Assembly (NCBI GenBank): GCA_002450985.1
Contig: DKBA01000024.1
Coordinates: 3,273-8,943 of the forward strand
Length of the DNA: 5,671 nucleotides
Direction: 5' to 3'
From: Acidimicrobiia bacterium UBA6912
Lineage (GTDB): Bacteria; Actinomycetota; Acidimicrobiia; Spongiisociales; UBA5794
Made by a program: the position numbers and the translations under genes. Numbering within the stretch: position 1 is the first letter of the stretch; each line of letters opens with the position of its first letter. Below the pieces are notes generated by a model. It searched no databases, had not been told where the DNA came from, and saw only the letters and a program-made list of their open reading frames with translations. Below are positions 1 through 5,671 of the stretch, piece after piece.

Positions 1-903
1 ATCGCCCCGTTCGGGGCGCTGCTCGGGATCACGGCGCTCGGCCAGATGCTCGTGGTGATGACCGGCGGCATCGACCTGAGCACGCCGGGAACTCTCACGC
101 TTGCGGCCATGATCATGGTCGGCGTCGGAGAACAGAGCGACGACCGGATCTGGATGGCGTTCCTCGTCGCTCTGGCAGCCGCTGCTGCGATCGGGCTCGT
201 CAACGGCGTCCTCATCGGCGGCCTCAAGCTCAACCCTCTCATCGTCACCCTTGCGGTCGGCCAGGTCGTCGTCGGGGTGCTCAGCAGGTACGTGCGCACC
301 TTCCCGGTGCAAAGTCCCGTGCCCACGGCCCTGTCCGAGTGGACCTCGACCCGGATCCTGGGGGTGAGTCCGATCTTCTGGATCGGGTTGGTCGTCACCG
401 CGCTGCTGGTCGTCGCCCTCCGCTACACGACCGCGGGGCGCAGGTTCCAGGTGGTCGGGGCCAACCCGGTGTCCTCACAGGTGGTCGGGGTTCGGGTGAC
501 GCTCAACCAGATCCTCGTGTACGTCGTCGCGGCGATGTTCTATGCCGTCGCCGGCGTCGCGCTCGCCGGGCTGCTGCGCAACCCCGGCGTGAACATCGGG
601 TCGCCGTACCTTCTCGGACCCATCGCCGCTGTCGTCATCGGTGGGGCCAGCCTGACGGGCGGTTTGGCGAGCCCGCTCTCCACGCTGGTCGCCGCCTTCT
701 TCCTGACCGGCCTCAATCAGATGATGCGCTCGCTGGGGCTGGCGACGGCGCTCCAGTTCGTGGTGTTCGGGATCGTCATCATCGGCGGGATGCTGGTGTC
801 CGGGGACCGGATCATCAAAGGTGTCGAGCAGCTCATGCGTGAGCGACGAAGACCGGCTCTCGTCCCCGCGGAGGAGCGGGGCTCGACCGGGAACACGACG
901 TGA
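1..903 (+). CDS. ABC transporter permease, RbsC-like (BPD_transp_2 family), 5'-truncated by window edge
   Basis: This is a membrane subunit of a CUT2/simple-sugar-type ABC importer, forming half of the translocation channel. The frame is open from base 1, and 300 residues are visible before the TGA at 901-903. RbsC-type proteins are about 320-350 residues, so probably 30-60 N-terminal residues lie outside the window. The ATG at 46 is an internal Met, because the residues before it already match the family helix leading into the conserved TGGIDLS motif (visible residues 21-27). Further hydrophobic segments lie near residues 31-43, 51-73, 78-95, 123-140, 169-192, 205-237 and 250-267. Between them are a cytoplasmic loop of the GRRFQVVGANP type (146-156), which in this family contacts the ATPase, and the conserved IGGASLTGG motif (213-221). 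The tail (279-300) is basic then polar, consistent with a cytoplasmic end. It lies 76 bases upstream of the binding-protein gene and probably shares its operon. It differs clearly in sequence from the second permease at 3972, suggesting a heterodimeric channel. Substrate unknown. Confidence 0.93.
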   Translation: MAPFGALLGITALGQMLVVMTGGIDLSTPGTLTLAAMIMVGVGEQSDDRIWMAFLVALAAAAAIGLVNGVLIGGLKLNPLIVTLAVGQVVVGVLSRYVRTFPVQSPVPTALSEWTSTRILGVSPIFWIGLVVTALLVVALRYTTAGRRFQVVGANPVSSQVVGVRVTLNQILVYVVAAMFYAVAGVALAGLLRNPGVNIGSPYLLGPIAAVVIGGASLTGGLASPLSTLVAAFFLTGLNQMMRSLGLATALQFVVFGIVIIGGMLVSGDRIIKGVEQLMRERRRPALVPAEERGSTGNTT

Positions 904-966
904 GGAAGCGACAGGCAACCGATCACGCGACGGGAGCACCGGAGACGGGGCCCCTTGCGTATCAAC

Positions 967-972
967 AGGAGG
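967..972 (+). promoter_or_regulatory. Ribosome binding site of the substrate-binding lipoprotein
   Basis: A perfect AGGAGG lies seven bases before the ATG at 980. It fixes the start there, even though the same frame is open further upstream to an ATG at 821 inside the preceding permease gene. Starting at 980 also gives a proper lipoprotein signal peptide, which the longer version would bury. Confidence 0.9.
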
Positions 973-979
973 AACACGA

Positions 980-2380
980 ATGAGGCTGAGAACGATCATC
1001 GCCCTGATCGCCGTCATGGCCCTCGTGGCGGCCGCGTGTGGCGGCGACGACGATTCGGTTGAAGAAACCACCACGAGCGCGGCGGCGCAGGAAACGACGA
1101 CCACCGCCGCGACCGGTGGCGAGACCACGACGACTGCCGCGGCCGGGGGTGTGAGCACTACGACGGTGGCCGCTGCGGCCGGCTCGCTGGGCGAGTACGG
1201 CGAAGATCCGGCCACGGCTGATCCGGCCCTTGTGGCCAAGGCCCTGGGTCCGGTGGAGCCGTCTGACGAGGCGAGCTGGAACATCGTGCTCGCGTCCATC
1301 GCGCGGGCCCACCAGGACCTGGATCAGGCCACCATCGACAAGGCGATGGAGTGCTGGCGCAACCAGGAGTGCGACACCGGGAGCGGCGGCGACCTCGTGA
1401 TGGGGTACGCCGATGGGGGCGGCGACACGGTGAACGTGTGGCGCGGGGTGAGCCACATGGAGGCGATCCTCCAGGCGCTCACCTACCCGGAGATCGGGAC
1501 CATCGTCTCGACGGCTGCCAACTTCGATCCGGACCCGGCGGTTCACGAGAACGGGATCCGCTTCCTGGTGCAACGCGGCGTCGATTTCATCGTCGGGTAT
1601 CCCGACTTCGGAGTGGCGCTCGCCGGTGTGATCTCCGAGGCCGAGGCCGCCGGCATCCCGTACGTCTCGTTCTCTGCCGGCTACGTGGGGCTGCCCGGTC
1701 AGCAAGGTGCCTTGACTCCGGGCGAGGACTACACCTCGGTGGTCGGTGAGGATCTGTGTGCGCTCGGTCAGAGCTTCGCCCAGGTCCTGAACGACGGAGT
1801 GGGCAGCGGCGAGGTGGGGATGTTGGGTGGCACGCCCGGCAACGCACTGACGCTCGGCTGGCAGCAGTGTGCCGTAGCCGCGCTCGCCGACGGCGTCGAG
1901 TTGGTCAACCCGCCGGCAGACGAGAATTCGACAACGGGAGACACCTTCTGGGTGAACACGTTCGCCCTGGATGCGGTGCGCGGCTTGCTCACCACGAATC
2001 CCGGCATCGCCGGATGGGCCTACGAGTACTCCGACGGGCTCTTCACCGCCCTCCAGGCGTACGACGAGCTCAACATCCCGGTGCAGAACCTGACCGTTGC
2101 GCTGCGCACCGACGAGCAGACGCTGTTCTGCGACTGGGCGGCACGCGGTGAGCCGACCTACAACATCTGGTATTCGGCCGGCGGCAACTTCCAGTCACGC
2201 ACGGCGGTGACTGCGGCGATGCTGGCGCTCAAGGGGGCAGACGTGCCCGGCCAGATCATCGTCCCGCACGTGATGCGGCAGGTCACGGATGCCGACTGCA
2301 ACCCGGATCGGGTGAACGAGGTCGTGTCGGGGACCTCCCTGGCGCCGGACGCCATCCTGGCGGAGATGTTCGGCGGGTGA
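980..2380 (+). CDS. ABC transporter substrate-binding lipoprotein (periplasmic-binding-protein class I, sugar/BMP-like fold)
   Basis: This is the extracytoplasmic receptor that captures substrate and hands it to the permeases; 466 residues. A short basic start (MRLR) and a hydrophobic core (6-16) lead to a lipobox-like VAAAC, with Cys20 the predicted lipidation site. Residues 21-67 are an acidic then Thr/Ala/Gly-rich spacer with imperfect ETTTTAA-type repeats, which should hold the domain off the membrane. A mostly helical stretch (about 75-130) precedes the first Rossmann-like strand and ligand-side segment (LVMGYADGGGDTVN, 139-152). Next come alternating strand/helix elements typical of type I binding proteins, such as RGVDFIVGYPDFGVAL (199-214), AAGIPYVSFSAG (223-234) and GEVGMLGGTPGN (277-288). 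The mature protein has six further cysteines (125, 131, 260, 297, 384, 440), so disulfides are possible. It sits between permease and ATPase genes, as expected for its role. The overall fold and role are secure; the ligand is not. It is longer than typical ribose-binding proteins (about 300) because of the spacer and N-terminal extension. Confidence 0.92.
   Translation: MRLRTIIALIAVMALVAAACGGDDDSVEETTTSAAAQETTTTAATGGETTTTAAAGGVSTTTVAAAAGSLGEYGEDPATADPALVAKALGPVEPSDEASWNIVLASIARAHQDLDQATIDKAMECWRNQECDTGSGGDLVMGYADGGGDTVNVWRGVSHMEAILQALTYPEIGTIVSTAANFDPDPAVHENGIRFLVQRGVDFIVGYPDFGVALAGVISEAEAAGIPYVSFSAGYVGLPGQQGALTPGEDYTSVVGEDLCALGQSFAQVLNDGVGSGEVGMLGGTPGNALTLGWQQCAVAALADGVELVNPPADENSTTGDTFWVNTFALDAVRGLLTTNPGIAGWAYEYSDGLFTALQAYDELNIPVQNLTVALRTDEQTLFCDWAARGEPTYNIWYSAGGNFQSRTAVTAAMLALKGADVPGQIIVPHVMRQVTDADCNPDRVNEVVSGTSLAPDAILAEMFGG
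1064..1180 (+). repeat. Degenerate Thr/Ala repeat encoding the lipoprotein spacer
   Basis: Residues 29-67 of the binding protein are four imperfect units of about 9-10 residues, each with a Thr run followed by Ala/Gly: ETTTSAAAQ, ETTTTAATGG, ETTTTAAAGG and VSTTTVAAAAG. At DNA level this is a loose ACC/ACG and GCC/GCG array, not an exact tandem repeat. Such low-complexity spacers are common after lipidated cysteines in actinobacterial lipoproteins and probably act as flexible tethers, possibly glycosylated. The function is inferred; the repeat itself is visible. Confidence 0.75.
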
Positions 2381-2397
2381 TCGCCCCCGGCGGTCCC

Positions 2398-2404
2398 GGA
2401 GGAG
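2398..2404 (+). promoter_or_regulatory. Ribosome binding site choosing the GTG at 2410 for the ATPase
   Basis: GGAGGAG ends five bases before GTG 2410. The frame is also open from GTG 2377, which overlaps the stop of the binding-protein gene. That start would add eleven Pro/Gly-rich residues with no counterpart in the family and has no clear Shine-Dalgarno sequence. From 2410 the protein begins MSPELVLEMEGVSRQFG, a normal distance from the Walker A motif. Confidence 0.75.
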
Positions 2405-2409
2405 CGTCG

Positions 2410-3975
2410 GTGAGTCCCGAGCTCGTGCTCGAGATGGAGGGCGTGTCCCGCCAGTTCGGCGCGGTGCGAGCGCTGACCAACGTCAGCTTCGATTGCCGCG
2501 CCGGCGAGATCCACGCGCTCGTCGGCGAGAACGGTTCGGGCAAGTCGACCCTCCTCGGGATCGCCTCGGGGTTCGTCGACCCCGATCTCGGCACCGTCCG
2601 CATCGGGGGTGAGGAGCTGAAGCGCGACTCGCCCGCTCTCGCCCGGAAGCTGGGGCTGGCCATGGCGTACCAAGACGGCTCGTCCGTCCACGCCGAGCCC
2701 GTGAAGAACAACCTCTACTACGCCGCCCCGCCCGACCAGCGGCCGCCCTTCTGGCAGCGGAAGAAATGGGCACGACAGGTCCTCACGGAGTTCGACCTCG
2801 ACCTCGAGCTCTTCCCCGACGCCCCGACGGGGTTTCTGACCATGGCCGAGCGCCAGCTCTTCGAGGTGGCCAAGGCGCTGGTCACCCACCCGAAGGTGCT
2901 GCTCCTCGACGAGCCGACGACGGCCTTGGGCCCCGACGAGGTCGAGGCCCTGCACCGCACCATCGTGGCATGCCGACACGGCGGGGTCGGCGTCGTCTAC
3001 GTCAGTCACCGCCTTCCCGAGGTACTGGAGGTAGCCGATCGCATCACGGTGCTCCGCGACGGGCAGCACCAAGGGACGTTCGACGCCCGCGCCACCACCG
3101 AGCCGGAGCTGGTGGAGAGAATCGTCGGCCGTCCCTTCGAGGCGGCGTTCCCTCCGCCTGCTCCCACCTCGAGAGAGCCAGAAGAGGTGCTCGTCGTCGA
3201 CGGTCTCCAGGGGCAGGCGTTCGGGCCGGTCAGCTTCACGCTGCACAGCGGTGAGATCGTCGGGATCGCCGGGGCCGAGGGCAACGGTCAGCCGCAGCTC
3301 TTCGACTGCCTCGCCGGCCGGGTGCCGCCCCGCGCAGGTCGAGTCGCCTGCGACGGCAAGGAGCTGACGCTGATCTCCACTCACGAAGCGGTGGGTGCCG
3401 GCATCATGCTGCTCCCTGGCAACCGCAAGGAGGAGGCCCTCATGGGCGTCCTCGGCGTCAAGGTCAACGCCACCATCCAGTCGCTCCACCGATTCTCCCG
3501 GTTCGGCGTCCTTCGGAGGGGAGCGGAGCGCAGCGCCGTGAACCGACTCGTCGCCGAGCTGGAGATCCGGACGCCGTCGCTCGACCAGCCCGTGGAGTTC
3601 CTCTCCGGGGGAAACCAGCAGAAGGTCTCCGTCGCCCGCTCGTTCCTCAAGGAGCCGTCAGTGATTCTGGCCTACGAGCCCTCCCAGGGAGTCGACGTGG
3701 GGTCCCGCTTCGACATCTACAAGGCGCTGCGGGCCCGCAGCGACGCCGGTGCCGCCCTGCTGGTGAAATCGAGTGATCCCATCGAGCTCTCCGGGCTCTG
3801 CGACCGCGTCCTCGTCATGTCGCGCGGCACGATCATCGAGGAGATACCCGGAGACGAGCTCGACGAGGTCCGCATCGTCGAGGCCATCGTCCGCGGCCCT
3901 GGGATGTCGAAGGCGGCGAGATCGCCGCTGGGGGTTGCGATGCCCAAAGCACCGACGTCCGGGGAGGCGCGGTGA
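2410..3975 (+). CDS. Tandem-domain ABC importer ATPase (RbsA/MglA/YufO-like)
   Basis: This is the cytoplasmic ATPase that powers the importer; 521 residues, normal for the double-domain family (about 500). Domain 1 (about 5-240) has Walker A GENGSGKST (39-47), Q-loop Gln88, a diverged signature LTMAERQ (143-149) where LSxGxxQ-like is usual, Walker B VLLLDEP (163-169) with catalytic Glu168, and switch His200. Domain 2 (about 258-497) has a P-loop lacking the Lys and Ser/Thr (GAEGNGQPQL, 288-297), an intact signature LSGGNQQK (398-405), a Walker B region reading AYEPSQGVDVG (421-431) with Tyr422 where Asp is usual, and no switch His (SSDP, 454-457). A nonfunctional second P-loop is normal in this family; the GNGQ form resembles nucleoside/YufO-type members more than RbsA. 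I infer that only one site hydrolyses ATP efficiently. The gene begins 29 bases after the binding protein and its stop overlaps the permease-fusion start (GTGA), so translation is probably coupled. The C-terminal tail (about 498-521) is unconserved-looking. Confidence 0.94.
   Translation: MSPELVLEMEGVSRQFGAVRALTNVSFDCRAGEIHALVGENGSGKSTLLGIASGFVDPDLGTVRIGGEELKRDSPALARKLGLAMAYQDGSSVHAEPVKNNLYYAAPPDQRPPFWQRKKWARQVLTEFDLDLELFPDAPTGFLTMAERQLFEVAKALVTHPKVLLLDEPTTALGPDEVEALHRTIVACRHGGVGVVYVSHRLPEVLEVADRITVLRDGQHQGTFDARATTEPELVERIVGRPFEAAFPPPAPTSREPEEVLVVDGLQGQAFGPVSFTLHSGEIVGIAGAEGNGQPQLFDCLAGRVPPRAGRVACDGKELTLISTHEAVGAGIMLLPGNRKEEALMGVLGVKVNATIQSLHRFSRFGVLRRGAERSAVNRLVAELEIRTPSLDQPVEFLSGGNQQKVSVARSFLKEPSVILAYEPSQGVDVGSRFDIYKALRARSDAGAALLVKSSDPIELSGLCDRVLVMSRGTIIEEIPGDELDEVRIVEAIVRGPGMSKAARSPLGVAMPKAPTSGEAR
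3961..3967 (+). promoter_or_regulatory. Ribosome binding site and coupled start of the permease-amidohydrolase gene
   Basis: GGGGAGG lies inside the end of the ATPase gene, four bases before GTG 3972. That start codon overlaps the ATPase stop as GTGA (3972-3975). The spacing is short, but the overlap favours translational coupling, which would keep ATPase and permease in proportion. Confidence 0.65.
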
Positions 3976-5671
3976 CCGCCGAGCTCACGACCACGAGAGT
4001 CGACCGGGCCAGGCAGCTCGTCCGCAAGGCGCTGCGCAACGCCCGCGACCGGAACAAGTGGCGCAAGCTGGTCAAGGTCCGGCTGTGGATGCCGGTGGCA
4101 CTCCAGGTGTTGCTGATCGTCGCCCTTCTCTGGTACACGACCACCCGTTTCGAAGGGTTCATCAACGAAGCGAACATCTCGAACATCCTGCTGTTGGCGA
4201 TGCCGCTGGCGCTGGCCGCGATCGCCCAGACCCACGCCATCCTGGTCGGCTACCTCGACCTGTCCGTCGGGGCCATGATCAGCTTCGGGGTCGTGGCCGG
4301 CTCCTTCCTCATCGGTGCCGAAGCCTCTGGAGCACAGATCGCACTGGGCGTTCTCGCCATCGTCGGCTGCGGCCTCGGCCTCGGTCTGGTCAACGCCGGT
4401 CTGATCCGCGGCGTGAGGATCCCGTCGCTCATCGCCACCCTGGCCACGTTGAGCATCCTCGATGGGGTTTCGTTGACGATGCGCCCTACTGCCCAAGGGA
4501 TCATCAACGAGGGCTTCGTGTCGTTCCTCAAGGCGAGCATCGGGCCTGTGCCGATCGCCTTCATCGTGATCGTCCTCGGCGCCGGCCTGCTCGATCTCTG
4601 GCTACACGCTTCCGGGTCGGGTCTCGAGGTGAGGGCGGTGGGCTTCGACGAGCGTTCCGCCAAGCGGGGCGGCATCACGACCAACTGGGTGCGGGTGCGG
4701 GCCCTGCTGCTCTCTGGCGGCTTCGCCGCGGTGGCGGCCTTCTTCGTGATGGCCCGGTCCCCGATCGGGAACGCCCAGATCGGGTCGCCGTTCGCCCTCA
4801 ACAGCATCACCGCCGCAGTTCTCGGCGGGGCGTCGCTGGGCGGCGGCCGGGCAACGTTCGTGGGGAGCACGGTGGCGGCGGTCCTGCTCGCCCTGATCAT
4901 CACCGTGCTGCCCTTCTTGGGGCTGTCGCCGGACGACGGCTCGATGATCATCGGCGTCCTGGTGCTGGCCGGGATCATCCTGTTCCAGGTGGGCGACCTC
5001 AAGGAGCTGGTCAAGCGCAACTTCCGTAGGGCGCGCCGCCTCGTGGTGGGCAGCCGAGTGGCGGAAGGGGCGCAGATCCCCGTCTTCTATCCCGAGGGTA
5101 TCGACTTCTCCGTTGCGCCGACCGGCCGGACCCTCATCAAGAACGGCATCGTCCTCACGCTCGACCCGGCGATCGGCGACGTCTCCGGCGGCGACGTGCT
5201 CGTCGATGGGGGGAAGATCGTCGAGGTGGGAAGGGGACTCGCGGCGGCAGATGCCGACGTCATCGATGCGACCGGCATGATCGTGATGCCCGGCTTCGTC
5301 GACACCCATCGCCACATCTGGGAGGGATTGCTGCGCAACATCGGCACGGATGTTCCGCTGGAGGGGCGGACCAGCTACATCTCGTTCGTGCTCCACAAGC
5401 TGGCGCCGGCGTTCCGTCCTGAGGACGCGTACGTAGGCAACCTGGTGTCGGCGCTCGGCGCCATCGATGCGGGCGTGACGACCCTGCTCGATTGGTCGCA
5501 CATCCAGGGCTCGCCGGCCCACACCGACGCCGTCATCCAAGCCCTCGACGACTCGGGTATGCGAGCCGTCTTCGCCTACGGTTTCCCGTGGTGGGGCAAG
5601 TGGGAGGAGCGCCAGCCGAGCTGGTTCGTGCGTGCCGCGACGGAGCACTTCTCGACCAAGGACCAGATGCT
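3972..5671 (+). CDS. Fusion of RbsC-type ABC permease with a cytoplasmic amidohydrolase (3'-truncated by window edge)
   Basis: One frame is open from GTG 3972 to the window end: 566 residues with no stop. Residues 1-36 are a basic cytoplasmic lead. Residues 40-340 are a complete BPD_transp_2 permease, with hydrophobic segments near 40-57, 70-92, 97-117, 122-146, 150-168, 191-211, 243-262, 275-290, 296-317 and 324-340. It carries the family motifs GYLDLSVG (93-100) and LGGASLGGGR (284-293), plus an ATPase-facing loop (218-240). A Lys/Arg cluster follows (344-356, KELVKRNFRRARR), then a polar linker (358-385). From Arg386 the sequence is the start of an amidohydrolase. Its small beta domain is RTLIKNGIVLTLDPAIGD (386-403) and DVLVDGGKIVEVG (408-420), followed by barrel strand 1 MIVMPGFVDTHRH (436-448), with metal ligands His446 and His448, and then GVTTLLDWSH (501-510). 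This matches the deaminase/chlorohydrolase group (COG0402-like). The remaining ligands expected in that superfamily (two His and an Asp) lie beyond the window. The predicted role is import plus immediate cytoplasmic hydrolysis or deamination of the cargo; substrate unknown. The alternative is two genes joined by a sequencing indel. Confidence 0.85.
   Translation, partial: MTAELTTTRVDRARQLVRKALRNARDRNKWRKLVKVRLWMPVALQVLLIVALLWYTTTRFEGFINEANISNILLLAMPLALAAIAQTHAILVGYLDLSVGAMISFGVVAGSFLIGAEASGAQIALGVLAIVGCGLGLGLVNAGLIRGVRIPSLIATLATLSILDGVSLTMRPTAQGIINEGFVSFLKASIGPVPIAFIVIVLGAGLLDLWLHASGSGLEVRAVGFDERSAKRGGITTNWVRVRALLLSGGFAAVAAFFVMARSPIGNAQIGSPFALNSITAAVLGGASLGGGRATFVGSTVAAVLLALIITVLPFLGLSPDDGSMIIGVLVLAGIILFQVGDLKELVKRNFRRARRLVVGSRVAEGAQIPVFYPEGIDFSVAPTGRTLIKNGIVLTLDPAIGDVSGGDVLVDGGKIVEVGRGLAAADADVIDATGMIVMPGFVDTHRHIWEGLLRNIGTDVPLEGRTSYISFVLHKLAPAFRPEDAYVGNLVSALGAIDAGVTTLLDWSHIQGSPAHTDAVIQALDDSGMRAVFAYGFPWWGKWEERQPSWFVRAATEHFSTKDQM
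5043..5126 (+). other. Inter-domain linker joining the permease to the amidohydrolase
   Basis: These bases encode residues 358-385, between the basic post-membrane helix of the permease and the first beta strand of the amidohydrolase. The stretch is polar and contains Pro and Gly (for example QIPVFYPEGIDF, 368-379), so it is not a membrane helix. In-frame GTG codons at 5043, 5046 and 5058 are the only nearby candidates for a separate amidohydrolase start. The only Shine-Dalgarno-like sequence before them is a weak AGGG at 5028-5031, and none sits immediately before Arg386, where unfused relatives usually begin. This supports a true fusion but does not rule out internal initiation. Confidence 0.65.
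5127..5671 (+). other. Amidohydrolase domain (N-terminal ~181 residues) of the fusion protein
   Basis: Residues 386-566 of the fusion gene look like the beginning of a metal-dependent amidohydrolase of about 450 residues, so well over half should lie past the right edge. The order is normal: composite beta domain, short turn, then barrel strand 1 with the HxH metal pair (446 and 448). A loop containing GLLRNIG (452-458) follows, then helices, the second strand ending in LLDWSH (505-510) and RAVFAYGFPWWG (531-542). THRHxWxxLLR is typical of the cytosine/guanine-deaminase-like and triazine-hydrolase-like group, not of dihydroorotases or ureases. No catalytic residue visible so far is missing. 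Activity cannot be judged without the C-terminal metal ligands. Confidence 0.82.

Noticed and set aside
3..18. Perfect 7-base inverted repeat with a 2-base centre (CGCCCCG, TT, CGGGGCG)
   Set aside because: It lies inside the permease coding frame (residues Ala-Pro-Phe-Gly-Ala), has no T-run and fits chance in GC-rich codons, so it is not called a terminator or operator.
947..954. GGGGCCCC palindrome in the gap before the binding-protein gene
   Set aside because: It is eight bases with no loop and no following T-run, too short for a terminator. A dyad this small is unremarkable at this GC content, and no -35/-10 pair accompanies it.
821..979. Upstream extension of the binding-protein frame to an ATG at 821
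   Set aside because: It overlaps the end of the first permease and would bury the signal peptide. The ATG at 980 has a perfect AGGAGG and gives a proper lipoprotein start.
2158..3489. Long open frame on the minus strand (443 codons) opposite the ATPase, with similar long minus-strand frames at 475-1299, 3717-4496 and 4602-5648
   Set aside because: The translations are low-complexity, rich in Arg, Gly, Asp and His, and have no recognisable domain. They lie opposite strongly supported genes and are expected from the high GC third-position bias.
3773..5029. Plus-strand 418-codon open frame overlapping the ATPase end and the second permease
   Set aside because: Its translation is Arg/Pro/His-rich with no membrane segments. 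The overlapping frame from 3972 encodes an unmistakable permease, so this is a shadow frame. Only its stop (TAG 5027-5029) matters, as a possible sign of a frameshift.

Overview
The window is GC-rich and gene-dense, and every gene I can support is on the + strand with short or overlapping junctions. Strong G/C preference at third codon positions, GTG starts and a lipoprotein with a Thr/Ala-rich 'ETTTTAA' spacer after its lipobox all suggest an actinobacterium. That spacer style is one I associate with Acidimicrobiia-like lineages. The lineage is inferred from style only, because the window has no taxonomic marker.

Layout: (1) 1-903, an RbsC-type ABC permease missing its N-terminus at the window edge. 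(2) 980-2380, a substrate-binding lipoprotein. (3) 2410-3975, a double-domain (RbsA/MglA/YufO-like) ATPase. (4) 3972 to the window end (5671), one uninterrupted frame encoding a second, complete RbsC-type permease. That frame continues through a basic tail and a ~28-residue linker into the N-terminal part of a metal-dependent amidohydrolase of the deaminase/chlorohydrolase (SsnA/ATZ-TRZ-like) kind. No stop codon separates the two halves, and the amidohydrolase runs off the right edge.

Together these are all the parts of one importer: binding protein, tandem ATPase and two different permeases that probably pair as a heterodimer. A catabolic enzyme is apparently fused to one permease. The last membrane segment is followed by a cluster of Arg/Lys, so the positive-inside rule puts the enzyme domain in the cytoplasm at the exit of the channel. 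The simplest reading is an importer that hydrolyses or deaminates its cargo on entry. The substrate cannot be read from the sequence; the amidohydrolase subgroup favours a nitrogen-containing compound such as a purine, pyrimidine or related heterocycle or amide. The permease-amidohydrolase fusion is the main discovery candidate. Its main weakness is that a single-base error at the junction could create it artificially.

There is no evidence of RNA genes, mobile elements, CRISPR arrays, convincing terminators or a regulator. The only gap of any size between genes is 904-979, and no promoter is recognisable there.
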